Notes: generated by a model from the sequence alone, not told the origin. Counted from the first letter of the stretch, positions 24,840 through 36,801 are shown. The stretch: 64,000 bases of DNA from Notamacropus eugenii (GCF_028372415.1 NC_092872.1:512616224-512680223), one strand, 5' to 3'. Made by a program: numbers and translations.

Positions 24840-25350
24840 AATTCACTAGAATCTCTCCTTTGTTCCCATCATACTCTACTCTTTTTAGACTTATCTATAT
24901 ACATCACTTTACTTCCTGGTAGTATGTAAACGTCTTGAGGATAAGAAATATCTCATTTTCATCTCTGTACATCCAGTACCCCAAATACAGTGTGTGTGTT
25001 TGTCCTTCGTTGCCGAAGAAGACCATGCCATCAGAGAAATAATGATATGACTTGCACTTGACTTTGTTTTGAGTGAGAGAGGGCTGTGCAGGTCACCAGC
25101 CTCACTTCTCCTCCAGAGTCATCTGAATCCAGTGACCAGATATTCATCAGGATGACTGGAGATGACCCAGGATGAGGCAATTGGGGTTAAGTGACTTGCC
25201 CAAGGTCACACAGCTAGTGAGTGTCCATTGTCTGAGGTGAGATTTGAACTCAGGTCCTCTTGACTCTTTCACTGGTGCTCTATGAACTGCACCACCTAGC
25301 TTCCCCCTCAAATACAGTAGGTACTTAGTAAATACTTAGTAAATGTTTGA
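24840..25350 (+). repeat. L2 3' end split by a SINE
   Basis: L2 text ('ctttgttcccatcatactctactc', 'cgtcttgaggataagaaatatc', 'ctgtacatccagtacccc') is cut at 24991 and resumes at 25309 ('caaatacagtaggtacttagtaaat'). The split is caused by the reversed SINE at 24992-25308. Confidence 0.7.
24992..25308 (-). mobile_element. Marsupial SINE (about 317 bp) nested in L2
   Basis: It carries 'tttgtccttcgttgccgaagaagacc', 'ttgactttgttttgagtgag', 'gtgcaggtcaccagcctcacttc', 'gcaattggggttaagtgacttgcc' and ends 'caccacctagcttcccc', so the tRNA-like head lies at the right end and the element is reversed. CAAATACAGT at 24982-24991 and 25309-25318 is a 10-bp exact target-site duplication. Confidence 0.8.
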
Positions 25351-25419
25351 TTAATTGATTATTGTGACTTTCAGCTTACATTGGAGGTTATTAATCTAAA
25401 TCAATTAATGGATTCTCCA

Positions 25420-25700
25420 GAAAGCATTTATTAAGCTCTAACTAATGTGCCCAATCCTACCACAGGCACTGTGGCAGAATGCAAAGATTTACATTCAATT
25501 CAACATTTACTCTGATATGCATTGGAATTACAAGGAAAAAAAGGAAGAAATACAACCTGGCCTCAGGGGGCTTATTTTCTACTAGAATAAAATCTGACAT
25601 GTATAACATAAAGAATGTAGGGAGTGAGGAAAGCAAAGGAGGGATCCAAAGAAGTAGATGAAACAGTTCCTAACCTTGAGAAATTTATAGTGCAGTGGAA
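25420..25700 (+). repeat. Unresolved interspersed family
   Basis: 'aagcatttattaagctctaac...ggcctcagggggcttattttctac' matches the start of the family seen at 15135. Confidence 0.45.
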
Positions 25701-25877
25701 TAATCAAAGATATGACTGAGAGAAAAATTTGCATTATGAAAGTGAACATTTGAGAGAATCATGAATAGCTTCAATTCCTGAGCAGTTCCCAGTTCTTCCC
25801 TTTCCAGCTTCACCCAAGCACAAAGAATCCACAGAGAATTTTTTTAAAAATTACCATAATGCTTAGCATGAGTACTT

Positions 25878-26091
25878 ATGAAGGAGGAGGAGGAGAAGGA
25901 GAAGGAGAAAAAGGATAAGGAAAAGGAGGAGGGGGAGGGGGAGGAGGAGGAGAAGAAAAAAGAAAGAAATAGAGAGAAGGAAGGAAGGAAGGAAGGAAGG
26001 AAGGAAGGAAGGAAGGAAGGAAGGAAGGAAGGAAGGAAGGAAGGAAGGAAGGAAGGAAGGAAGGAAGGAAGGAAGGAAGGAAGGAAGGAAG
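25878..26091 (+). repeat. Purine tract ending in a long (AAGG)n microsatellite
   Basis: A GGA/GAA-rich region (25878-25974) passes into about 29 perfect or near-perfect AAGG units (about 25975-26091). All apparent proteins here (KEGR or FLPS repeats) are translations of this tract. Confidence 0.97.
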
Positions 26092-27292
26092 AAATGCAAG
26101 GCATCTTCTTTCTGTGCATAGAGAAAGAATCCATCCCTTACAGTCATACTGAGTGTTTCCAAAGATTCCAGATCCAGGTTCCAGAGTGACCAAACTCTTC
26201 CTCTAAGTCTCCTCCCCCACAAGTCCCCACCCCACCACCAGTTTCTCATCTGAGAGGTAAGTGGTGTGAAAGTTGTAGGATGACTATAATTATCCTTTCT
26301 GGGATTTGATGGGATTTCCCAGAACCAAACAAAAAGTCGTGGGCCTGTCTGAGTAATAGTGTTCAGCTCTTATATAGCACTACCAGCTCTCTAATTAGTT
26401 AATCCCTACATCATCCCCATGAGGTAGGTAAGTGCTATTATTCTCATTTTATACTTCGGGGATCTGAGACATCCACTTGTTGACTCACTGAGGTGAAGCA
26501 AAAAGACAGAGGCCAAGTCATAGAGGTTTTGTTTTATATTTTTGTTTTTTAAGTTTCTGGGCCAATGCTTAAACCAGTCATCTTGAATTTCTATGAACCT
26601 CCCTTATTTGTGGCATGACAGCTGTTTCAAAGGAGGTTGAAAGAGTAAGGCTTTCTTACCTCTTTAAAGAAACTTAATTTTCTCTGGGAGTTCCCTCACT
26701 TGATGTGAGATACCATATTCCTCAAACTAGAGGTTTTCATATTATATTCCATGAAGCAAATTGTTAGAGAGTGGTTGGGATTTATATAGCGATATAATGT
26801 TCTCCCCATATATAAAGATTTTTTACTATAAAACCTACAACTAAAATGCAACCTAGAAATCCATTAGTACAACTCCTTCATTTTTGAGCAGATGAAACCA
26901 AGGTTTAGCAAGTTGCAAAACTGGGCATCACATACGGTTCATTTTACATTAAATCCAAGAGTCTTTCTCCTACGTCACAGTATCCACCTAAGGGAGAGAA
27001 AAATCTAGTCTCCAGATTTGAGTATTGAATCTGAAGTTGTTAGGTTTAAAAAAAAAAGGCAAACTTCTAAGTTTGGATTCCTTTTCACTGCAGCATATTT
27101 TTTTGTTTTATGTATTTTACAAGTCATGAAACTTTTCTGAAGACCTGAGGGACAGAAACTTCTTTATTCAATTTATTTTTATTTTTATTTTTCACTTTGA
27201 ATTTGAAAGAAAAGAGTAAAAGGAGACAATAGTCCCTAGCAAATATTAAAACTGGATGAGAGGAATATAAATAAGTCCACATATATACTAAT

Positions 27293-27870
27293 AAAGAGGC
27301 AGATAAATAGCGCAGTGGACAAAGCACCAATCCTAGAATCAGGAAGACCTGATTTCAAATACAGACTCACATATCAGCTGTGTGACCCTGGGCAAGTCAC
27401 CTAACCCTATTTGCCTCAGTTTCCTCATCTATAAAATGATCTAGAGAAGGAAATGACAAACCATTCCAGTATCTTTGTTAAGAAAACCTTGAATGGAGTC
27501 ATGAAGAGTCAGATATGACTGCACATATACAAATGATACTCATTTGCAGGAGGTACAGAAACAACCCCTTTAAACTGACTAAATAAACCTGGAGAGACCT
27601 CAGTTCCTTTATCTTAATAAGAAGTAGCATGGTATAGTGGGTTGGTCACTGACTCTGGAGTTAGGAAGAGTTGAGTTCAAATCCTTTTGTTAACCCTTAC
27701 TGGCTATGTGATCGTAGACAAATCACATTAACTTTCCTCATTTATAAAATGGGAATAATAATAGCTGGAGTTCCTTCTTTGCATTGGGGTTGTAAGATTC
27801 AAATGAAATAAGGTGCATAAAGTGATTTGCTAACTTCGAAGTTTCATATGATTGTTATTTGTTATTATTA
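27293..27870 (+). repeat. tRNA-headed marsupial SINE and a CORE-SINE
   Basis: About 27293-27530 carries 'ctgtgtgaccctgggcaagtcacc', 'gatctagagaaggaaatgacaaacc' and 'gagtcatgaagagtcagatatgac'. About 27625-27870 is a forward CORE-SINE ('gtagcatggtatagtgggttggtcactgac'). 26100-27290 before it has only a short MIR-like fragment near 26360-26470 and a possible reversed SINE near 26860-26990. Confidence 0.65.
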
Positions 27871-28129
27871 TTATCACTGCCATACAAGACTTACATCATT
27901 TTCTAATGAGGTGGGTTCAGAGTCTTACAGCAGTCACCAAAGACTGTCTGGGTCATTAAATTTATAAGACTAATAGTCCTTCCTCATCCAAAGAAACATA
28001 TGAACTGCACCATAGGTGTAGTCTTCATTACTTTTCTATTTATAGGATATCCCTGATGGTGCAACCCTACTTGAAGTAAGAAAAGATGTTAAAAATTATA
28101 AGCAGATGTCAAGACTACTGGATTCCAAA

Positions 28130-28240
28130 TTCCTTAATGACTGGAACCAGCACCAGACCATACTTTTATTGTATTTATAGTGCCCTCAGCACCTAGCACA
28201 GACAAGGTTTCATAAGATTAGGTGCTCAATGCCTTTTTAA
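28130..28240 (+). repeat. L2 3' tail fragment
   Basis: 'ccttaatgactggaaccagc...cctcagcacctagcacagac...aggtgctcaatgcc' is an L2-type 3' tail. Confidence 0.5.
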
Positions 28241-28369
28241 AAAATATATATACTTAAATGCAAAAATGATAAAAGAAAAATACTGCCATGTACTCAGCAG
28301 TACAATATAAGACAACAAATTTCCATTTCAAGAAAACCTATATAATAAAAACTACATTGTTTTCCAAGC

Positions 28370-30000
28370 TGTCCAGCTTTTCTTTGCTTCCTTGTTGGTA
28401 TTCTTTTGTTCTCTGCTCTGCAGTCTTTATTTTTCCCCTCCTTTTCTCCCCCCACCCTAAAGAGGACTACAATTGAGCATGAACATACATACTTATACAT
28501 AGATATCTATAAACATACACATATATACACATATACACTCACACCTATATGGAAGACCATACTATGCTTATTTCCTCCTACAATCTGTATTTCTAAAAGT
28601 GGATAGCATCTTCCTTCATAAGTTCAAGTCTTTCCATGTTTTTCTAAATCAACCAGCTCATCATTTCATACACCACAGCAATATTCCTTTCTGGACTCAA
28701 ACAGCATTTTCCTTTATAGAATCTTTGCAGTTAATTGGGGTATTTATAATAAAATGACTTGGTTGCTCAGAGTTGTTCCTAAAACAATACTGTTATTACT
28801 GTATACAATGTTCTTTTGGTTCTACTCATTTCACATTTCATCATTTCATGGATATCTCTCCATGCTTTTTTAAAATTATTGAGCTCATCTTTTCTTATAG
28901 CAGAGTAATATTCCATCATGAACATATACCACAATTTGTTGAGCCATTCCCCAACTGATGGGCATCCCTGAAATTTCAATTCTTTGCCACCTTAAAGAAG
29001 CTGCTATAAATATTTTAGAACGTAGTTTCTTTTCCATTTTCCCTAGTCATTTTGGGAAACAGATCTAATAACGATATTTCAGGGTCAAAGAGTATAGGCA
29101 ATTTAATAACTGGGCATAATTACAAATCTCTCCTATGGAGTGAATTTTGATTTTTATAACAATCTATATGATAAGTATAATGAATATACTAATAGATTAG
29201 ATTTTTCAGAAATATCTTTTCCAACTTGTGAGTCAGACTCACGATGTAGTTTGAACTGATCAGTCAAACTTTGACAAGGTTCACAATCATTGGCATCCTT
29301 CCTGCACCTAAAGTGAAGCAAATCAAAGACTGTAGAATCTTTTCCTATCACGGAACTCTGGTCCTATGACCCACCAAGTAACATCCCCCAAGGACTTGAG
29401 CAATATTGCTCCCACAGGACTCCAGAATAGTTGTATTGTCTTCCATTTTGGGGTTTGTGGTGGGAAACCACTCTGGCCCTGGGAACAATTATTTGTAACC
29501 CACCTTCCCCACTCCTTTCTCACTGGTGATTTATGTATATAATCTCTGTCTTCACTTCAACAAGGTAGAATTCTGATCAAGAGAATTCCCAATTTGCAAC
29601 GTCTGTTCCTCATAATAAAACTAATTAATTAAAGGGCCACCTGAGTACTGGCACTTTGTCTCTGGCTGACTATTTCATCATACTCAGGTTAGATACTGGC
29701 CCAGTAAACTTCTGTTGACACTCCAAAATGGTTGGATCAGCTCACAAATCCACCAACAATTAATTAAGATCCCAATTTTTCCACATCCCCTCCAAGATTT
29801 GTCACTTTTCCCTTCTATCAATTTTCCCAATCTGATAGGTATAAAATGAATTTGCAAGGTTGTTTTATGCATTTCTCTAATCAATAATGATTTAGAGCAT
29901 TTTTATATGACTATAAATTCTTTTGATTTCTTCATCAGAAAACTTCCTGTTCATATCCTTTGACCATCTATCAACTGAGGAATCAATACCTTTTAAAAAT
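28370..30000 (-). mobile_element. L1-type LINE 3' region, reversed, split by a solo LTR
   Basis: The reverse complement of the marsupial L1 end is readable: 'gcagagtaatattccatcatg', 'caatttgttgagccattccccaact', 'gatgggcatccctgaaatttcaattctttgcc' up to about 29129, then 'ctccaaaatggttggatcagctc', 'cacatcccctccaagatttg' and 'cctttgaccatctatcaactgag' from 29721. Between them sits 29136-29720. An ACATAT-rich simple repeat lies at 28490-28545. Confidence 0.7.
29136..29720 (+). mobile_element. Probable solo LTR of an endogenous retrovirus
   Basis: A 585-bp block splits the reversed L1. It begins TG and ends CA, has a TATA-like 'tatgtatataatctctg' and a polyadenylation-like 'ataataaaact' in the order expected of U3-R-U5, and is bordered by CTCCTA and CTCCAA, a probable 6-bp target duplication. 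No internal viral region is present, so it is a fossil left by LTR recombination. It is younger than the L1 it interrupts. Family not resolved; orientation taken from the two signals. Confidence 0.6.
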
Positions 30001-30237
30001 CACATCTAATTGAATGGACAAGTTGAAGTTAAAGATGAAACATAAAGATTTTTATTTTAGCTTCTTTTAGTAACCAACTAAAAACATAAAAAACTTGAAA
30101 CTGATGAATTAAAAATCTTTTGAGTAAAAATAATTCAACCTTTTGCTCTAATTTCCTTGTGGTGGAGATAGAATTTTCCTCAGATATCCTGAAGAGAGCT
30201 TTGGCATGGGAGAAAGAACTGGCCTTGGAGTTTAAAA

Positions 30238-30545
30238 ATGGATTATAGAATTTAGAGCTGGAGAGGATTTTGGCATCTGCTCCAACCTCCTCATTTTGAA
30301 TGAGTTTTACAGAGATCAAGTGACTTAGCTAAGCTCACACAACTAATAAGAATGGAGACAGGTTTGGAATCCTGATCTCTTGACTATAAGCTCAAGCCTC
30401 TCTCAGTTCCAACAGGTTGCCGGCTGAGTAGCCTAGGACAAGTCAGTTCCTCTCTCCCCCACTGAGTGAATTCATCTGTGAAACTAAGAGGTGGAAACTA
30501 GATGAACTCGAAGGACCCCTTTCAGCTCTGTGATTTTGTGATTAA
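30238..30545. repeat. Two SINE copies in opposite directions
   Basis: About 30238-30400 is reversed ('gagctggagaggattttggcatctgctccaacc'). About 30405-30545 is a forward MIR-like copy ('gtagcctaggacaagtcagttcctctc...cctttcagctctgtgatttt'). 30545-31100 then becomes GC-rich promoter-flanking DNA. Confidence 0.55.
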
Positions 30546-31102
30546 TTATTGTAGACTTATCCTAGGTCAAAATGAGAGAACTCAAACCTAAAAAAAAAGA
30601 AAATTGCTTCCTGTTTAGGCAGGTAAGGAATTATTTCCCACACCAGTGTCCTAACTTGTCCTTTCCATTATCCCCTATCAAGACACCAAGAGTGGCTGTA
30701 ACTTCTGAGGAAATCTAAAAAATTACTTTTGACTGGACCTTCCTCAGCAAGTTAAGACAGGACTCCCAACAACAACAATGACAAAAAGTCTTAAAAAGGT
30801 GAAGCCTCACATATCTTGTATGTGCGAAGTTGAGAAAGGGATGCTTCAGATCTAGTTTCCTGGGGGGGAGTCGTCTACACTGCAGAAAATCTACACTTTC
30901 CCTCACCTAGTGAGCAGGGACAGCCGCTGGACGCTTGGCAAGGTTTGATGTTCCAGCTTCTGCAGTTTTCCCTGACTTGCAGACCTTCAAGGATACCAAG
31001 TGGATTGTGCAACATCCCCCGAGTGCCGCAGCTGCCGCTACTGCTGCTTCTTGCCTGCTGGAAGAGTAGAAGGGAGGAGGAGGAAGAGGAGAGCACAGTG
31101 CA

Positions 31103-31117
31103 TGCACTCGTTGAACT
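31103..31117 (-). promoter_or_regulatory. CYP24A1: Distal vitamin D response element (DR3)
   Basis: Read on the minus strand this is AGTTCA-ACG-AGTGCA, a direct repeat with a 3-bp spacer. It closely resembles the known distal CYP24A1 VDRE of human and rat (GGTTCA-GCG-GGTGCG) and has the same antisense orientation. It lies about 340 bp upstream of the inferred transcript start. VDR/RXR binding is inferred from the family, not shown. Confidence 0.75.
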
Positions 31118-31187
31118 CTACTTCGGGTTTCAACTTCTCCTCCCTTCCCCTCCAGCTCTCCTGGGTGGAGCCCCAGAGTCATCTGCC

Positions 31188-31220
31188 GGGGGAGAGGGGG
31201 GGGGGGAGCAGGAAACTGGG
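31188..31220 (+). promoter_or_regulatory. G-rich tract between the two VDREs
   Basis: The run is G5, AGA, G11, AGCA, GG, AAACT, GGG. It has the make-up of a possible G-quadruplex on the + strand. Function is unknown. Confidence 0.4.
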
Positions 31221-31263
31221 TCTCAGCAATATACACACCTGAGCCAGCTGTTCTAGACCTGAC

Positions 31264-31278
31264 TGACCTCCCTCACCT
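31264..31278 (-). promoter_or_regulatory. CYP24A1: Proximal vitamin D response element (DR3)
   Basis: The minus strand reads AGGTGA-GGG-AGGTCA, a near-perfect DR3 with consensus half-sites. It corresponds to the proximal human VDRE (AGGTGA-GTG-AGGGCG) in position and orientation. Its second half-site is closer to consensus than the human one. It lies about 175 bp before the inferred transcript start and 146 bp from the distal element. This should be the main hormone-responsive site. Confidence 0.85.
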
Positions 31279-31292
31279 CTTCGGTGGCCCAT

Positions 31293-31300
31293 CCCGCCCC
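31293..31300 (+). promoter_or_regulatory. CYP24A1: GC box
   Basis: CCCGCCCC lies between the proximal VDRE and the CCAAT box, where a Sp1-type GC box is known in mammalian CYP24A1 promoters. It is a short motif, supported mainly by position. Confidence 0.5.
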
Positions 31301-31376
31301 GGTACTCCTCCCACCTGTGGCTCCGGCGGGCCAAACCACGCCAGCTCGGGCCCACCCTGCCTCACCCCGACCTCTC

Positions 31377-31381
31377 ATTGG
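31377..31381 (-). promoter_or_regulatory. CYP24A1: Inverted CCAAT box
   Basis: ATTGG (CCAAT on the minus strand) lies about 70 bp upstream of the inferred start. This is the usual place for an NF-Y site and matches the known CCAAT element of the CYP24A1 promoter. Confidence 0.55.
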
Positions 31382-31416
31382 CCATCCTGGGGAGTCCAGC
31401 AGGCTTGCCCCAGCTC

Positions 31417-31424
31417 CATAAATA
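31417..31424 (+). promoter_or_regulatory. CYP24A1: TATA-like box
   Basis: CATAAATA stands 3' of the CCAAT and GC boxes in the only GC-rich stretch of the window. It implies transcription starting about 25-30 bp downstream, near 31446-31450. Confidence 0.6.
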
Positions 31425-31448
31425 CCAGTACATCCTTTCCTAGTCACA

Positions 31449-31935
31449 GGAATCCTCGGAGTAGGGGAGAAAACGACAGCGCCAGCAAGCAGCATCCATC
31501 ACCCTCAGCACCACCTTGGCCGCAGGTCCTGACTCCAGTGCCATAGGAAGACATCTATAGATAGACAAATAAACTAGAGAACAAAGAAGTCTCCATCGTG
31601 CGGAGCTCTCTCTAGCTAGAGCTGTCCGCTGGCACCACAGCCCAGCACCAGGGTTTCCTTTCTCTCTCTGAACCCTGGGGCAACTGCAATTTAGTCGCTA
31701 CTCCAGCTCTGAGCGTCTTTCAATACCTTCAACTTTCTCGGTTGCTCCTCTTCTCCACTTATCTGTTTATCCCCAATTTCTGGCTTTTCTCTTCAATCCT
31801 CCAGACCTCTCTGAATCCGCATCCTCAGCTCCTCTGACACTCTTAACTTTTCTCCCACACATATCCACACATACACAAACCCACACTATTTACTCTCCCT
31901 CTCACCTGCCTAAACTACTTTGGTCCCTGGAAGCC
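31449..31935 (+). other. CYP24A1: CYP24A1 5' untranslated region (inferred)
   Basis: About 490 nt lie between the inferred start and the initiator ATG. I found no ATG in this stretch, so translation should start at the first AUG, at 31936. The last part is rich in C and T. The human leader is somewhat shorter. The 5' boundary is inferred only from the TATA-like box. Confidence 0.6.
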
Positions 31936-32193
31936 ATGAGTTCACCCGTCAGGAAAGCCCCCTATGTCGCTGCCTTCATGAAGCAAATCGGCAGGCTCAG
32001 GCAGTCTCCTCGACCTGTCACATCCTCTGCATGCTCCCCCCAGCCTCCCGAAGTGCCGCCGATCTGCCCTGTGATGGTACCCACTGAGGTGCAGACCGCT
32101 TCTGCACTGCCAGGTCCAACCAGCTGGCCCCTCCTGGGTAGCCTGCTGGAAATCCTCTGGAAGGGGGGCCTGAAGAAACAGCATAATACACTG
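31936..32193 (+). CDS. CYP24A1: CYP24A1 exon 1 coding part (residues 1-86)
   Basis: The exon starts [14 protein letters not shown] and ends with [10 protein letters not shown], then a GTAAGT donor. The first 35 or so residues are rich in R, K, S and A and lack acids, as expected of a mitochondrial import signal. They have diverged from human, while the block [20 protein letters not shown] (residues 61-80) is almost invariant. The exon ends in phase 0. The frame stays open into intron 1, so the true end is set by the donor and by the conserved join to exon 2. The start is chosen because it is the first ATG and matches the human N-terminus. Confidence 0.95.
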
Positions 32194-32326
32194 GTAAGTG
32201 CTCCCTCTCCCCTACTCCTTGCCCTCCTCCCTACCTGGCCGGAACCACTCTCCCAAGACTTTCCACAAGCAAGACCCTCTCCAGCTTCCAAGCTGTCTGT
32301 GCACCCAGGTCCTCCAGTATCTACAG

Positions 32327-33398
<1,072 letters not shown>

Positions 33399-34219
33399 TA
33401 AGCAGGGGACTCCAATAGGAGTCTATTTCCCCTTGCTGAAGGCACAGAACAGGATCCATTCTTGAAGCTGGGATTTTATTAAGGAGCCTGGAGGGATAGT
33501 TAGATAGGAATATGGGAAACAAAACAAAACTCCTAGATATAAAGTTGAAGCCCTCATTTTGCTCTCTGTAAAACTAAAGGATGATCAATATAGTCCTTTT
33601 AAACTCTAAAATCCTATGTTCCAAAGTCATAAGACTTTGCTAATATGGAGTGTCCTATCTGGAAGAAACTATCCAAGTGGGGTTCCTGATCCCTTTGTAA
33701 TTAGGGGAAGGGGAAGATAGAGAATTCATATTATCTGCAGAAATCAGTGAGACCTTCACCTAGATTAGCTGGAAATCCTAACCTAATGAGGACAGATTGT
33801 CCAGATCTTCAGGGGAAAAGATATGAGGGGAGAAAGCTGCAGAGGCACATTTGAAAACACCTGCAAACTCCTGACAAAGGAGAAGGAGAGAAGGGACTAG
33901 AAGGGAGGAAGCACTGGGCTGGATCTCGATATGGCCAGGGCTACCTCACAGTAGGCTGTAAGAAAGATTTATTGGAATTATTTGAGTTTGCAGAGATCAG
34001 TCTCTCTTAGGAGATCCAGAGACATTTTTGCCTCAAAACAAAGTCTCCCAATTCTGCCCAATGTACCTTTCCTGTTTTGGCTTACAAAGTGAGGGGAAAA
34101 CATCAGCTCTGAATCAGACTTTCTTGACTTCTCACCCAAGCACATTTTTAGACCATGAGTGAATGTTCTTCCATCCTCCTAAGCAAACTGGTCCCAAGGG
34201 GAAATATCAACCACCATAA

Positions 34220-34475
34220 AACAACATCATTTACATTGCTCCTTAAAATTTACAAAGCACCTCACCTACATTATCTCATTTGAGTCTCACAAAAACTATT
34301 TAAGGTGGATACTACATATATTATCTCCATTTTATAAATGGGAAAACTGAGGCTAAGAGAGATTAGTTATTTGCTTATAATCTCACTACTAGTAAGGATC
34401 TGGTTAGGATTTGTATTTGGGTCTTCCAGACTCTAAGTCTAGAACTTAATTCACTGTCATGCTGTCTAAATAGTC
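34220..34475 (-). repeat. Reversed CORE-SINE in CYP24A1 intron 2
   Basis: 'ccttaaaatttacaaagcacctc', 'tctcatttgagtctcacaaaaac' and 'aaatgggaaaactgaggctaag' give a reversed MIR-like copy. The rest of intron 2 (33398-34220) has no named feature. Confidence 0.65.
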
Positions 34476-34591
34476 TACATAATTTAGACTTTTCTTTAAA
34501 GCTGTTTCATTTGAGCTATGCAAATGATGAATTTTTAGACTTAGAAGTGTCCCTTCTTTTGTTTTAAATAACCTTCTCTTTTTTCCCTCAG

Positions 34592-34685
34592 GGAAGGGAA
34601 AGATTGGCAGAGAGTAAGGAGTGCCTTTCAAAAAAAGCTAATGAAGCCCACAGAAATTATGAAGCTGGATGAGAAAATCAATGAG
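34592..34685 (+). CDS. CYP24A1: CYP24A1 exon 3 (residues 150-181)
   Basis: The acceptor is TTTTCCCTCAG and the donor is GTACTT. The exon encodes [19 protein letters not shown] and onward to KLDEKINE. The [14 protein letters not shown] block is the C-helix, whose basic residues contact the heme propionates in P450s. It ends in phase 0. Confidence 0.97.
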
Positions 34686-35184
34686 GTACTTGTTACTGAG
34701 GCTGCCCCTTGCCTGTGCTCCTGGAAATAATGAGAAGTTTATAAAAACAAAAGTGTGATCCATAAGGCATGCTTTAAAAATGAGACCAATTTTTAGAGAA
34801 ATCAAAGGAAATCCTTCTTTCCTGCCCCCTAAAACACCTTTGAAAAATATCCAAGTAATTTATGCAGAAGTGATTTTTTGTTACCTCAGATTCTCCAAGG
34901 AATTCTATCAATTTTTTTACTTTGTGTAGAATAGATTCAGACACGAGGAGGGTTCAGAATAAACAGCCTGGAATATGTCTCCTTCCAGAGAGATGGTGCT
35001 AAAAGTTGTTAGATTTATATCAAAGTTCATTTAGATCCTATGCAGCTTAAGAAATGCTGGAGAAAATAAATACTTGGGCATAATTGACATAAATGGATCT
35101 TTAATTAAAGAAGATACCTTTCCTTTAAGGTGTTATATGTTAATCCTTTGGTGAAATGGAGAGGGGTGTAGAATAAGTATTTCT

Positions 35185-36270
35185 ATGTATAGTGCCTACT
35201 ATGTGCCAGGCATTGTGCTAAGCACTTTTTACAAATGTAATCTCCTTACAACTCTGGGAGGTAGGTGCTGTTCTCAAACATCATTTTGTAGTTGGAGAAA
35301 GTTAGGCAAACAAAGGTTAATGACTCGCCCAGGGTCATACAGCTAGTAAGTGTTTGAGGCTGGATTTAAACTCAGGCCTTCCTGACTCCAGTCTCAGCAC
35401 TTCATCCACTATGTCACCAGCTACCTATACTCAGCATAGTCAGGAAGAAATGAGTTCAGGTCTTGCCTCTGACACATACTGGTTGTGTGACCCTGGGCAA
35501 ATCACCTAGCCTTCTAGTGACAAACATAATCCTTTTATCCTATAAATAAAGAGAAAGTATTATTGATAGTCTCTTTATTCGTACTTCCCTACACTAATGA
35601 AGTCAAGGATCCCATCCTAAAGAAAAATAAAAATTACAAAATGAAGAATTGGTATGCCTCACCAACGTACTCTTCCTCACAACTTATCCCCGGAAAACCT
35701 TAAGTTTTCAGGTTTAGGTCTTGAAGGGATTTCTCTAGGCTTCTCTAGCTAATTGAGATATCAATGTACCAGGAAATGCCAGCCACACAAAAGTTATTAT
35801 ATGTTTCCAAGGGAAAGCACTTAAGTGTTGTTAAATACAGTGTATGTAAGTAACAAAGAGGCTCTTTATTCAACCCACTACTCACAAAGTTTTAGCCCTG
35901 TGGTGTGGACTTTTTGTTTGATTTGATCATCCACTTTTAAAAGTCCTTGCACTAGAGCTAGAAAGGACCTCATAATCTTGGTCTCTCCCCTCACTTCGGG
36001 CAGCTAGGTGATGCAGTGAATAGGAGCTTGGGGCTTGGAATCAGGAAGACTCCCTTGTCCTAAGTTCAAATCCAACCTCAGACACTTACTAGCTGTGTGA
36101 CCCTGGGCAAGTCACTTAACCCTGTTTGCTTCAGTTTTCTTACCTATAAAATGAGCTGGAGAAGGAAATGGCGAACCAATCCAGTTTTGGTTTTGTTTTG
36201 TTTTTTTGCCAGAGAAAGCTCAAAACCCAAATGGGGACATGAAGAGTCAGATACTACTGTACAACAACAA
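35185..36270. repeat. SINEs in CYP24A1 intron 3
   Basis: About 35185-35430 is a reversed CORE-SINE ('tagtgcctactatgtgccaggcattgtg'). About 35435-35525 is a short forward SINE piece. About 35998-36270 is a full forward marsupial SINE ('gggcagctaggtgatgcagtgaa...aatggggacatgaagagtcag') with a T-rich insertion near 36185-36207. Confidence 0.65.
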
Positions 36271-36801
36271 ATCCCCCACTTTACTGGGGAGGAAACAGGC
36301 TTAGAGGGGTCAGATAGCTTGACCAAAGTTGTAACAACTTTACTTGAACCAGCTGAACTAGAACTCAGATCTCCTGATGGACTCCCAGCTCAGGATTTCT
36401 TCCACTCAATCTGATCTATAAAAAGTTCTTTTCCAAATAAGTAAGTGGCAGACCTCAGAATAGTTACAGTATCACAACACTTAGCCAACTAACCTTTTGG
36501 ATGAGTATCCCTTAGTCTAATTCCCTTTGAGATTAGAGTCAATGTTTTCATTTTCTTAAATGGCAAGCATCATTTTTAGATCAAAAGCTGAAACTTGACC
36601 TGTGGGTATTTGCAGGAAATCTTTGAGAAGTCCCAGTTGACAAGACTTGTTTGGGGAACAAGGTGGGCTCTTATGGAAATATATAATTAGTTTACTTTGG
36701 GGGAAAAAAGGGAACCTCATGAGTATCAAATGCCACAAGAACTGAATTAAGCCTATGATGCCATAAATGGTTTATTCTTTCCATGTGTCTTTTTTTCTTA
36801 G

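Noticed and set aside
25844-26249. Several frames with FLPS or KEGR repeats
   Set aside because: They are translations of the (AAGG)n tract.
30875-31495. Overlapping frames on both strands around the promoter
   Set aside because: GC-rich DNA has few stops; none shows a family match, and the promoter elements explain the composition.
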